DNA of 64,000 bases from Cristatella mucedo (taxonomy: Eukaryota > Bryozoa > Phylactolaemata > Cristatellidae): contig WPIO01000095.1 in assembly GCA_009760855.2 (NCBI GenBank), positions 1,335,001 to 1,399,000 of the forward strand. Reading direction: 5' to 3'. Made by a program: the position numbers and the translations under genes. The notes under the pieces are model-generated. The model was not told the origin of the DNA and searched no databases. It was given only the letters and a program-made list of their open reading frames with translations. This document shows, in pieces, positions 24,111 to 33,640 of this stretch (position 1 is its first letter; each line of letters begins with the position of its first letter).

Positions 24111-25399
24111 AGTAATACCTCCAGCCTGTGTCAAGAGACCGGAGTGTGGTATAGAGACAACGGATCACCTGTCATCGGTGCTAGATTGCAAATGAAAAAG
24201 GCTAAGCCGGTCATCACGTACTCTTCAAATGGACAAGTGAGCAAGCATTTTGCTTTTAAGTACCCCATAATCTATGAACCAACTCCTCAAATTTTCGCTA
24301 AACTAAAGGTAAAAGGCCCGTTCAACATATCAACATCAATAGATAATTCGGCTAAGGTTAAAACCAAAATGAGCGAGGTTTTGTTATCTCTGCAAGGGAA
24401 TAAATAGGAAAACATTATTTAAGCTGAAAAGGAAATGTAACTCATAGTCTTACCCTATATAGAGCAGTGATTGCAATATGTACGACGTGAAAGTAGTAGG
24501 GATATGGACACTTATTAGCTAGCTCAGTTTTGAGACAAGTGTTATTTACCGCCTACTGGAAGAAGCCTCCTAATTTCACTTTTGTGTGCGCTTGCTTGCT
24601 CTCTACATGGGACCACTTTGAATAGTTTACTGGCTCTAACATAGCTGTCAGATTTTTTCACAATTAATTAGCAGTAAGCAAGATGAATATCATTCTGCCT
24701 TGGATGCAGTATTCTATACTGTCTTTTCGTAGACCGAATGCCTTACGTAGGCTAAAAATAAACTTACCTGAGCAGCTTTGAACAAAAATGTAGAAGAACA
24801 ACATCATTTGCAGCTAATGCAATGACAATGCGTGACATGGTTAGCTGAGATTTAGAAGCTTGGTCAAGATGCTATGAACGATACTAACGCCAGGCTTTCT
24901 AACAATACCAGCATCTTCTAAAGCTTGCCTTAGATTTACTAGACTCGCTGAAAGTTTGCTTATTTGCTAGGTGTCGGTGGTCTATACCATATATACTCGA
25001 TAATTTTGTCGGGACCAAAATATAATTGGGACTGCCGTGTTACTACTAGCAGAGAGAACGGTTGAGAAGATTGGTATTGGGACCGAGAATTTTCTAATTC
25101 CACTGTAATGCAGCGATCACATTTGAATTTATCCGCCGGTGACCGTGCTTAGGTCTGTCAAAATATGTCAGTCAATTAGTGCATATATGGTTATTTGGCA
25201 CATGCGATGTCGCTCGAACCTTGTATATTGAAGCAACGTAATAGAATAATAAATAGTAGGCGTCAGACGAAAAGAGAGATAAATGAAACCCAGGAACTAT
25301 TTATCGTCCTGAAACAGCAGAAAGTGATGTGGGTGAAATCTGTCTGACTGGACAATGACTGCTGGGCTAGCTTCTTTATCTGGTGAACCTTTGACGCAT
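24111..25399. other. Unassigned AT-rich sequence
   Basis: No recognisable gene. An open frame at 24144-24407 (87 codons) has no known domain and no splice or context support. Confidence 0.3.
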
Positions 25400-25937
25400 G
25401 TGATGCCCCAGGCATCAGGTCCCCTTTTTTGCCCAATATATACTCTACCTCATGCTAATGTCGTTGCAGCGAAATATTCTAGCTTCCAATCCCCATGCAA
25501 GTGACACTCAGATCTACCTGCGATTTGATCATTCCGGCCTTGCAGCCCCTCAGATTCTGTTCAACTTCTCTACAGCTTACATAAGTGCCACTGTATTTGG
25601 GTGGCAGCTAACTTTCTTAAATAGAATAAGACAAGACCAACCTAATTGTTTTGAGCAAAGCCTTGTGCAATATAAAAAACGTCACAAGCCTCACTTTCAG
25701 CTCAGCCAGCATCTAGGAAGAACACTCTTGGCAGAATCTAGTTTTTATTTTTATTTCAAAAGAACCTTTCGCTAGATGATCACATCAGCCCGGTAGTCAG
25801 GTTGGTTTTCTCTTAGTTACCCAACGTTGCAATAACTTAGGCGTGCTTAGATAAGGGTGTCACAGCCAAGCTAGTCCGAGCATTTACACCGTCGCGTCCA
25901 GATCTGCAGGTGCATAAAGATGCTTAAAGATAAATAA

Positions 25938-25939
<2 letters not shown>

Positions 25940-25983
<44 letters not shown>

Positions 25984-25986
25984 TGT
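25940..25986. repeat. (TA)n microsatellite
   Basis: About 45 bp of alternating TA between the LINE body and the nested SINE-A. Confidence 0.9.
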
Positions 25987-25989
25987 ATA

Positions 25990-26160
25990 TATTAGCTAAT
26001 TAAACATTCTCGTTTGAATAGCGGTAGAGGAGCCTTAACGGCTATCACCGCCACTGGCAGTTTGCAATAAAGGATCGCCCACCGCAGGATTCAAACCCTC
26101 AACCTCGGTCGTGAAAAGCAAGCATTTTACCTCTTGGGTTATCACGGTGACGCGAAAAAC
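25990..26160 (-). mobile_element. SINE-A, minus strand, nested in a LINE
   Basis: The reverse complement gives a head with GGTTTGAATCC (box B, one change) and the GGCGATCCTTTATTGC body. CACTGGCGGTGATAGC, GTTAAGGCTCC and the terminal TTTAATTAGCT follow. Inserted within the LINE copy at 25.4-26.7 kb, so it is younger than that LINE. Confidence 0.75.
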
Positions 26161-26674
26161 TCGGGAATCGGGCTTGTCTGTCATGACCGTTGCAAGTACC
26201 ACGCTACTTAACTTCTTAACTTGCTCTAACTCCTCTCAAGTTACGTATCGACTTGAAGGTCATGTCACTTACTTTTAGTTTCCTTCATTCTTTTGCCCCG
26301 GCTTACTTATATAAACTACGTTGATATACCTTGTGCTTTCTCTCAAAACACTCGCTCATCTCACTCGAGTCATTTTCTGTAACTCAAACAATCTCAACTC
26401 CATTAAAAACCTTGGTCTCAGTCCCGGTACACTCGAAGCCTGACTCTTTACTGGCTGACGTTGTGAGACCCACTGGCATGATTACATTTAAAGACAAACT
26501 ACAAGCTTGCCTGGTCGTCGCAGCATATGCTCCGTCTCTCCATATGAATCATCTATGCCTTTGTGTGTGCTGCAATTGCGACCGTCACTGTCACGTACCG
26601 ATTAACGTATTACGCTGGTTTTCTTGCTTCCTGTGAAGCGCCTAGAACGAGAGTTTATTCTGCTAGAGTGCATG

Positions 26675-26742
26675 TGCAATCTTCACTATTATCATTGCAC
26701 TATTATCATTGCACTATTATCATTGCACTATTATCATTGTAT
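26675..26742 (+). repeat. 14-bp tandem repeat (TATTATCATTGCAC)n
   Basis: Four and a half near-perfect copies directly after the LINE tail. It looks like an expansion of the LINE terminal microsatellite. Confidence 0.85.
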
Positions 26743-26914
26743 ACCCAAATGCACAGACAGGTGTGTGTGCATGCCTGTGCATTTACAGGAGGCACTGCAG
26801 TAGCGGCAGCAGAGCAGAGCTTCGAAACAGCGGTGGAACAGCAGCAGCTGCAGCAGAGCACTCCTGTGCTTACACACAATATGTTGCTTACAGCCATTTG
26901 ATCATGCTTCCTTT

Positions 26915-27000
26915 ACAGCATTCTAAAGTGCCTAGAAAGAGATTAAGCCCTCTGAGAGTGCTATGCAAATGTACTATTATTATTAAAATTACTATTACTC
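26915..27000 (+). mobile_element. LINE-A / SINE-B type 3' tail
   Basis: Reads GTGCCTAGAAAGAGATTAAG, then CCTCTGAGAGTGCTATGCAA and an ATTATTATTA tail. Only the terminal 60-80 bp are present. Confidence 0.7.
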
Positions 27001-27650
27001 TTCTTTAGATAAGTGCTGATCCACTTTATGCCGTCACTTAGTACGTCCTTCCATTACACCGTGACGAATGAAAAAATCCCTGTAAAAAGCCGAAGTTTTT
27101 GTCCAGTAAAGTGGATATGGATCTTGCCTCCGAATTCTTTTTTTAATATTGCATAACCGCACAGCATCAGTATAAGCAAGTTTAATGTAATATTTCTCGA
27201 GCATGACCGTTTCGACAATGCCATGTTCGCATGCATTGCCCAGGTTTGCAATCATTCTAAATAGCGGTGGTTGCATGTGCAAAATGAAGAGTAATACAGA
27301 GTGAGGCATTAAAGTAATGCTCAATGCCCCTCCCCCAGCAGCAGCAGCAGCAGTATAATTTGCAGCAGGACACCTATAAGGAACCGATTCTCCTCGGTTC
27401 TGGTACAGTGAATCTCGGAGACGACTGCCAGGACATGCTGCGACATTGGTGTTCCGGGTACCTGACTTTTCCTGGTCCTGGGCATGATGTCTCTTTATTA
27501 TTTGCCGAACCTCGATGCGTGATTCGTCCGTGCACCGTTCCCTTGCTGTTGTCTCTGAGCCTCTGAGCTGCTGTTTTCCAGCTGTTCGTTATAATAATCA
27601 CATATCTCGGCCGACCTGGTTTGGCCCATGGGTGAAGTTTGCTGCTTTTA
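27001..27650. other. Unassigned sequence
   Basis: No recognisable gene. A CAG run sits at about 27338-27356. Confidence 0.3.
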
Positions 27651-27727
27651 ACGACTAAGGTGGTTCGCCTCGTAAGTGTGTGGATAGAGACAAAGTTCTC
27701 TTAGGGCAATGTAGATATTTCAGATGT
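27651..27727 (+). mobile_element. SINE-B partial copy
   Basis: Carries a tail-like GGATAGAGACAAAGTTCTCT, then TAGGGCAATGTAGATATTTC, with an abbreviated AAGGTGGTTCGCC head. The internal box B is deleted. Confidence 0.5.
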
Positions 27728-27867
27728 ACGTCTGCTCGGCTTAATAACTGCAAATCGAAACATTGCTGCAGCCCCTCTCCGTCAGCCACCAACATGTAGG
27801 CCGATTCCGGGTTGGCATGGGCTGGTTTGCAGGGCACCTGCCCAGGTACCGGTTTGTTTGCCTGAGC

Positions 27868-28055
27868 CAGAGGTTCTCAACCTGTGGGTCGCGACCCCTT
27901 TGGGGGTCGAACGACAGTTTCGCGTGGGTCGCCTAAGACCAACGGAAAAACAGGCATTTCCACATTTTGCACACACAAATTTTTGTGGTTGGGGTCGCCA
28001 CAAAATGAGGACCTGTATCAAAGGGTCGCCGCATTAGGAAGGTTGAGAACCACTG
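27868..28055. mobile_element. SPIN-like hAT non-autonomous element, 188 bp
   Basis: The left end reads CAGAGGTTCTCAACCTGTGG, followed by GTCGCGACCCCTTTGGGGGT and CGAACGAC. The right end is AAGGGTCGCCGCATTAGGAA, then GGTTGAGAACCACTG. The termini are inverted repeats. Both ends, and interior blocks such as GTCGCCTAAGACCA, match my memory of the SPIN ('SPACE INVADERS') hAT family, known for horizontal transfer between vertebrates and some invertebrates. An exact 8-bp direct repeat, CTGAGCCA, occurs at 27862-27869 and 28053-28060, overlapping the CAG/CTG termini, which fits a hAT target duplication. There is no transposase, so it is a deletion derivative (MITE). The family name is from memory and not verified by search. 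Confidence 0.8.
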
Positions 28056-28060
28056 AGCCA

Positions 28061-28426
28061 AGCCAGACTTTCGCAGACGGCCAGGGCGATGGCTAAACGG
28101 TGGGCATACCGAATTCCATTCCCGACACATGGTCGCCCATGTGCAAGCGTCCACAGCATGTCCAAGGGTGGCCTGCTCGGGCTACACGGATCGCCAAAAG
28201 AGCTCGCCAGTAGCGCTTTTAGTCACCGCCGCCACCGGCTAGTTGCTAAAGGCCGGCGAGGTCGAGCCGGGACGTTGGCGACTTGCCAATCTGGGGCCCT
28301 GCCTCCGGAGGTGGTACTATCAGCCTGCCCCTTTCTCTGGCCTTGATTAATACCCCATTACGCCTGACCAGCCCGAGCCGGTACTGCAGATGGCCAAAGA
28401 AGTGACAGGTGCCTGGTACTATTCAG
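28061..28426. other. Upstream region of the EGF gene
   Basis: GC-rich, no coding exon recognised. The distal promoter of the following gene presumably lies here. Confidence 0.4.
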
Positions 28427-28433
28427 TATATAA
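28427..28433 (+). promoter_or_regulatory. TATA-like box of the EGF gene
   Basis: TATATAA about 310 bp upstream of the chosen ATG. It would place transcription start near 28460 and give a 5' UTR of about 280 nt. Inferred from sequence only. Confidence 0.4.
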
Positions 28434-28738
28434 CCTGTCGACCAACAAGATTTGCGAACTCGCACGTCTGTCCGTCGCTTTGGCGTCGAGACCGCTCAGC
28501 CGGAGTGCTAGCCAAAGGCCGAGAATCTGTCAGCAGACGCTACCGGCAACTGAAGCTACAGCAGCACCGGAAGAGAGCGATAGACATCGGGAAGAGCGTT
28601 CGTCGGAGGTCCCATTCAGCAAGGTCTTCAATTTTGTCACCGCACTGCGGTTGGTGGGTGTGCGTGCGTGTGTGCGTACCAAGAGCTAGCACAGAGCAAC
28701 CCGCAGGTGTCGGTCGCAGGAGCCAACGTACCATCATC

Positions 28739-28808
28739 ATGGAAAAGGCCGGCTTGACGGTCTGGCTGCTGGTGGTCGCACTGCTTTGCATCTTCGCTCA
28801 GACTCTCG
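28739..28808 (+). CDS. EGF gene, coding exon 1 (signal peptide)
   Basis: Encodes residues 1-23 and the first base of a glycine codon. The donor is CTCG|GTACGT. If the donor is not used, the same frame continues to a TAG at 29069-29071. That would add an 87-residue Ser/Pro/Arg-rich tail with the dibasic stretch RSRRRQ just downstream, so an unspliced short isoform is possible. The longer frame open since 28409 is read as 5' UTR because the ATG at 28739 starts a classical signal peptide. Confidence 0.7.
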
Positions 28809-31150
28809 GTACGTACGAGACGGAGGAGCCCGACGATGCAGCTCGCAGCCGTCGACGGCAGACATCAAATGTGCCGCACCTGCTCCGTTCGCTCGCGACA
28901 GCCGATTCCTCGCTGCTGCGCGGCGCCAGCAGTTCGAGCAGCGAATCTCCTCGGATCCGCAGTCCTGCCGGCCTGCCGGCGCTATTGAGCCCTATCGCTT
29001 ATCTCGCCGAAAGTCCACCACTTAAGCTTGTGCGCGGCCGGCGCCGCTTCGCCATGCTACGACAAACGTAGTAGACGCTTGGAGCAGCCTCGCTGCTTCC
29101 TCCGCCGGGCTCCACTACTAGAGTACCGCACCGGAATTAGCGGCTTGTACGCCGAAGCAAGGCGGCGAGTGCTAGCTGCAAGCGGGTGGCTTGTTGGCCG
29201 CGGGTGCTCACAATGCAAGCCAGCGGGACGACTATCTGGCTTCATTCAGTTCATTCGAAGTCGGGCTGCATTATCCCGACCCGCTTCCGACCAAGCCCTT
29301 GAGAACGTCGGCGCTCTTGAGAACGTCGCCGAAGAACTCGCCCATGCTGGCACCATTATTAGCGCAGCGTCCGTCCGTTTGCAGGCTGCAAGTACAACAT
29401 TCGTCAGCGCAAGTATAGCTGCGACAACGGCGGCCACTGCGTGACGGATCGCTTCACCTCGCGTCACTGCGAGTGCCGCAGAGGCTTCGCTGGCAAGGCG
29501 TGCGAGAAAAAGTGCTTCGGTAAGAGCAGCCAGACCGCGAGCAAAACCGTGCAAAGCCGATAGGAAACTCGCGAGCTGCCCTCACACGCACTCACCTACT
29601 CGCATCCGGCTCCTGCTCCTGCTCGCTGAAATTCGAATTCGGCACGTTCACACATGCCTGCGGCTACTGTCGAGGCGTCAGGCAACGCGGCAGCTCTGGT
29701 TTTTCGCCTGCACTCGGAGCAAGGACTGGCTGGCGCTAAAACCATTTGTAGCCCATGCAACGTCATCAGGCTCCCAGAAGAGCCTGTCCTAGAGGCGAGC
29801 GCGACTGCCGTGCGAGCTCTCTCACTTTAGTCTATATAGCACGAGGGACGCCAACTGTGATTAGGTTCAGCTCAATCGAAATCTTCGGATGGGCAATTGA
29901 TGTACTCCGTACTGCAGTACGCTAAATTGCTCTCAGTCAACGCTCGCGAATTTCCATCGCTGCCGACGTGAGCCGGAGTAAGCGCTTCTCTCTGCAAACC
30001 TAGAGCTGGATCGTCTGAGCATCGTCAAGCTGCCCAGACAATGGGAGGGAGCTATAACGAGCGGTCCGTAGCAGCTGTCGGCTCCTGGGAGCGGCTGCAG
30101 CCCCCTACATCCTGTGCCTCCTCGGTCTGCCCATTTGGTTAGGCTTTCTGTGCTGGAGACTGCTGATCAATTACTGCTTACCCTGACCCGACTTAATCAA
30201 AGCAGCAATAAAGGGCAGTTGGACGTTTGAGTGTCGTTTCCCATTAGTCAGCTGTCTGTTTGGTCTGGTTTCAGCTGGCATGCCGCCAGGGTCGCTTTGA
30301 GCTCCATCGAGCACGGCCATCGAGGGGTAGGGGGTAGCAGCTTGGGCCGGTCCTGCTGGCGCTAGCATGAAACTGAGCCAGGCCTTCGTGCCCGTCTGGC
30401 CACGTATTCGCTCCCAGAACGTTGGCAGGACAGCTGGGGCAGCAGCGTTAATTCACTCTGCTTTGGAGAGGTCTTGTCGTCAGCAGACGCTAGTTCTCTC
30501 AAAATAGCTGTCGAATGGGGAATGCTTTATACTCGGCCGCAAGCCTGCTCATGCCCACTGAAAATATTGGACCCAAAATGTGGAAGTCGTTTATTCCGAA
30601 AATTGGTGTTTGGTGACGCTGCAAATCAATTCACTACGACAGCGACCGAGAGACCTCGAGCTCCATGGGCTAAGCTTGTTTATTACTTAGTCATGCTCGT
30701 TATGACTGACGGTCAGATTGACTGCTGCCAAATATATAAGTCAGATGCCCTAAAGGTCATGCAGGCTCGACCCATAGATTGAGTCGTGATTTCAATTTGC
30801 TCGGCTACTAGACAGCTCGTGAAAAACGCGAAAAAATAAAAAACGCCATCCGTTTCTTCTTTACAGAAAAGACCATTAACATTCGAGACTGCTGCAGCGA
30901 CCTTACGACCACGTGTGCTTATGCTCACAGTAATGATGATTGCGGCTACAAGAAATGCCTGGAAGCCGTCCTTCAAGACCGCCTTTCATGCCCCGAGATG
31001 TCACGCGCTCGGCATGACATTCTGAGAAGCTTAAACAACATCGGACGGCAGTGCACCATGAAAAAAGAGGTGGTTGTCCAACAGAGAACCGCAAACAGCC
31101 GTCCGATTTCCGCTAAGACCCAGTCAGCACCAGCTCGATCCGCCATTTAA
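28739..31150 (+). CDS. Secreted EGF-domain protein with C-terminal Cys-rich domain (3 exons)
   Basis: The coding exons are 28739-28808, 29385-29519 and 30867-31150; 489 nt, 162 residues plus stop. The ATG at 28739 has a good context (ATCATGG). Residues 1-23 are a signal peptide (hydrophobic LTVWLLVVALLCIFA). Residues 25-63 form one EGF domain with six cysteines (C25, C36, C42, C52, C54, C63), the DNGGHC core and the CECRRGFAGKAC end. Residues 67-131 hold eight further cysteines, including a vicinal pair at 77-78, in a pattern I do not recognise. The tail is basic and Ser/Ala-rich. Both introns are phase 1 and all splice sites are canonical. There is no membrane segment, so it is probably a secreted ligand or matrix protein. 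EGF-family ligands usually have a membrane anchor; its absence here is notable. No orthologue is known to me. Confidence 0.75.
29385..29519 (+). CDS. EGF gene, coding exon 2 (complete EGF module)
   Basis: A 135-nt exon flanked by TTTGCAG and GTAAGAG. Both flanking introns are phase 1, so the exon is symmetric, the hallmark of shuffled EGF modules in animals. It encodes all six EGF cysteines, from CKYNIRQRKYSC through RRGFAGKACEKKC. Joining to exon 1 creates Gly (G|GC) and joining to exon 3 creates Glu (G|AA). Confidence 0.85.
30867..31150 (+). CDS. EGF gene, coding exon 3 (Cys-rich C-terminus)
   Basis: The acceptor is preceded by a strong pyrimidine tract (TTTCTTCTTTACAG). The exon encodes INIRDCCSDLTTTCAYAH, then DDCGYKKCLEAVLQDRLSC, a helical-looking stretch, GRQC, and a basic tail to a TAA at 31148-31150. 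Cysteine spacing after the vicinal pair is 6, 8, 4, 10 and 20 residues. It is not an EGF repeat, and I cannot assign it to a family. Confidence 0.78.
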
Positions 31151-31540
31151 CTTAGCTCTTCAGTGTATGGATGAGCTGCCACGTCATCACCCAACAGGAT
31201 GGCCATTGCAGCCGAGGCTTCGCGGATAAGGGGGTGACCAGGTACGACTCGTTGTCAGCTGATTGGTCGGTGACCTCGAAGTTGTGGCGCCTAGGTGCCC
31301 CAGCGTCGTCGACGACCGGGTTTGCTTACTTGCTGCTTGGCGAGCTTCGTATTCTCTCCAGGCCTAAATGTCAGAGCGTGCCGTGCTGCTCATCGGTTCG
31401 CTTGGCCGCGAAATCAGGAGCACGATACCGGACTGTGTACCTGTGCAATACTCACTGCACCAACGGCAGCAGATGCACTATTTCTGACGGGCTTGTATAC
31501 TGATTTCTGTGAATAATAAACGCAAAGTTATGTGTGTCTA
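31151..31540 (+). other. Predicted 3' UTR of the EGF gene
   Basis: Runs from the stop to the polyadenylation signal. Within it, two frames show EGF-like scraps: CHVITQQDGHCSRGFADKG at about 31174-31230 and LCNTHCTNGSRCTISDG at about 31440-31490. They may be relics of, or alternative, EGF exons; see findings. Confidence 0.45.
31515..31520 (+). promoter_or_regulatory. Polyadenylation signal AATAAA
   Basis: AATAAA 365 nt after the EGF-gene stop, followed about 10 nt later by a T/G-rich stretch (TTATGTGTGTCT) suitable as a downstream element. Confidence 0.55.
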
Positions 31541-31964
31541 ACCTCGCGTCCAGTTCTGCAGGCAGCCAGGGCTCTGCAGACTGCTATGCACCATGAGCCA
31601 TTTAGCAATTCGTTACCTTGCAGCTGTTGCACATCGTCCGAAGGGGTAACGCCCCAGTCTGGTAGTTTTAACTAGGTGTTTTAATTGTTGGCACGTCTTC
31701 CGCTCGATTGCTTTAATACCAGCCCCGATGCAGGGCTGTCCTTGCTTGCCTGACTACGGCTACCGCAGGCCCAAGAGAGCTATGCCTGGTCGGCCAGCCC
31801 AGCCAGCTAGAAGCGTAGCTATTGTAACTTGATGGGACAAGACGAAGCTCTACAATGCGACGAAGCTCGACAATGCGTCCGGGACGGTATCCATCACCCG
31901 ACAGCACTCAGAGAGATTGTCTCCACTCGTCGGGAGACTCGGAAATAATAATGACGAGACATTC

Positions 31965-32075
31965 CTATAGCTCCCTGAGAGAACGATACCTCTGTCTAGG
32001 CACTTCACATTGCTAGAAAGGGTGCATGTCCATTTTTTTAAGTGATGGTACACAAACATAGTGGCTCACATTACG
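31965..32075 (-). mobile_element. LINE-A / SINE-B type tail fragment, minus strand
   Basis: CCCTGAGAGAACGATACCTC then TGTCTAGGCACTTCACATTG is the inverted 3' tail motif, diverged. Only a fragment. Confidence 0.55.
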
Positions 32076-32127
32076 ATAAAAAGGACACTGAGCAAGGACC
32101 AAGCAAAGTCACCCACACACCCACGAC

Positions 32128-32131
32128 GCGT

Positions 32132-32201
<70 letters not shown>
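32128..32201. repeat. (CA)n microsatellite
   Basis: About 70 bp of CA dinucleotides immediately beyond the SINE-B tail. Confidence 0.95.
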
Positions 32202-32202
<1 letters not shown>

Positions 32203-32208
<6 letters not shown>

Positions 32209-32345
32209 ATTCATTTGTAAGGGGCCCTAAGAGAACTTAATCTCTATTCAGCCGCTTCACACGTGCCAAGGCGCTCGACCCCATGACCTCGACCATCAAA
32301 TATATTCACCTTGACCTCAGTCGGGGCGATTACCTTAACCGCTGT
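32203..32345 (-). mobile_element. SINE-B, minus strand
   Basis: The tail motif is inverted (CCCTAAGAGAACTTAATCTC, TATTCAGCCGCTTCACAC). It is followed by the head with inverted box B-like GGCGCTCGACCCCATGACCT and a GACCTCAGTCGGGG...TACCTTAACC box A region. About 140 bp. Confidence 0.72.
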
Positions 32346-33640
32346 GTCGTACCAGCTAGTACCGGCTTTGGAAGCATACGAACGAAAACGGTCTCCAAAA
32401 GATCTCAGGTTCGTTCGAGGTAGAAATAAACCGAATCAAAAGATCGGCTTTATACGACACCGCGGTGATTGGGGAGTAGTTTTGTTAGGTAGGCTGGAGC
32501 GAAAGAATGGAGGGACCTAAAAGTTAGTGACAAAACCTTGAAGTCTATGCGCTGCTTGATGGGGATCCAGTACAGATCGTTGGGAAGTGGTGAAGCGTGG
32601 CATTTGCAACTTTCACAACTGACGAGCCTAGATTCGGAGTTTTTCGTCAACTACAAGCATCTACTAGAATGGCTGAAAGACGTACGAGTAGAGCATTACA
32701 GAAGTCGAGACGTGATATCAGAAATGCGTAGACTAACTTGGCCGAGGCATCCCGATCTAAGCAGGCCAGAATTCGTGCAATGTTACGAGCTGAAAGTAGA
32801 CAGACTCGACTATGGAGCTGATATGGCCAATTAGCTATAGGTCATTTTGGAACAGGACACCCGGTTTACGTGCCGAGGCTACAGAAAATTTGCTTGTCAT
32901 GCCAATTTCTAAAAATAAGCTTTCCGATTTCTGATTAAACTTGGTCATCCCCCAACCAGTATGTTGGTTTTATTGTTATTAAATGTGAGAAAGTTTCCTG
33001 AAATCCAGGTGCAAGCGTCAGCAATATTTGCTAAGGGGTAGTTCAGAGAGCTCGACTTGATGAAATTCGGGGAGGTAATAAAGTACATGTGCGGCTGTGT
33101 AATCTCCATAAAAATGAAAGGCTAGATTGTGCTTGGCAATTACATCGGAAAGAGGGAGAGTGTAAATTACGAAAAGAAGTAAACTGAGCACTTGGACCAA
33201 CCACTAGGACCCAGGATCGATCCCTGTCGCTCCATATACATAAGCTGATTCAACAGCTGTATTTCGGTGTAAGAGCCTTAACGGCTGTCGCCACAGCTTG
33301 CAGTGGGCAATACAGAATCGCCCACTTTAGGACTCGAACCCACGACCCCGGTCCGTGAAAAGCGAGCGCCTTACCTCTTGGGCTGACCCAGGGGCAAAGT
33401 AAAAAGCTCACCTGGTGACCGTCGGTGGTTGACATCTATCTATGCTTTGAAATCTTCCATTGGGATCTTACCTAAAACATCGCAGTGCAGTGCCAGTAAT
33501 GACCAGTCGAAATTATAAGATTCAAGAAGTACTTGGCAATTGGTGGTATCAGATGCTGCCGAGATAATTAAATGTGTTGGCTGCATTCCAGGGAAGATCG
33601 TTCTACACTCACCACCACAGTGCTGTATCATGGGAGGGAT
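32346..33640 (-). mobile_element. LINE-A copy, RT region present, split by a SINE-A
   Basis: The minus-strand order is intact. SAASDTTNCQVLLESY at about 33570-33520 equals the RT motif-A region (SAAFDTVDHQILL). After the nested SINE comes LLLFVIYTLPLSDVIAKHNL and FHFYGDYT at about 33195-33090 (the YADDT site with the Ala-Asp changed). The SASEHDYIGSIVESVYFQL-like region at about 32830-32730 follows. The C-terminus is PLPNDLYWIPIKQRIDFKVL at 32600-32540. Indels and stops abound. Includes SINE-A at 33243-33404. Confidence 0.72.
33243..33404 (-). mobile_element. SINE-A, minus strand, nested in LINE-A
   Basis: The reverse complement shows CCAAGAGGTAAGGCGCTCGC (box A part), GGTCGTGGGTTCGAGTCCTA (box B), the GGGCGATTCTGTATTGCCCA body, AAGGCTCTTACACC and AATCAGCTTA at the end. 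LINE-A sequence continues on both sides, so the SINE is the later insertion. Confidence 0.78.

Larger units (their letters stand above)
25400..26750 (+). mobile_element. LINE-A-related copy interrupted by (TA)n and a SINE-A
   Basis: The start (about 25405-25520) carries GVPQASGPLFF-like text, then DTQIYLRFD: the RT region around the catalytic YADDTQLY, with the YAD-equivalent bases altered. NFSTAYISATVFGWQLTFLN and an RTFR / LDDHISPVVR stretch follow to about 25800. After the nested elements, the C-terminus resumes at 26165 (GLSVMTVAS-like, LRIDLKVMSLTFSFLHSFAP at 26235-26300). A CCTAGAACGAGAGTTTATTC tail at about 26640 follows. Frame-broken and old. Confidence 0.7.

Noticed and set aside
24144-24407. 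87-codon plus-strand frame
   Set aside because: Lys-rich frame in AT-rich DNA without any family resemblance or context.
26675-26742. CRISPR-like direct repeats
   Set aside because: Contiguous 14-bp tandem copies with no spacers, in an animal genome; an expanded LINE tail.
28409-28738. Upstream extension of the EGF-gene frame
   Set aside because: The frame is open, but the ATG at 28739 begins a classical signal peptide with good context. The extension is Arg/Ser-rich and best read as 5' UTR.
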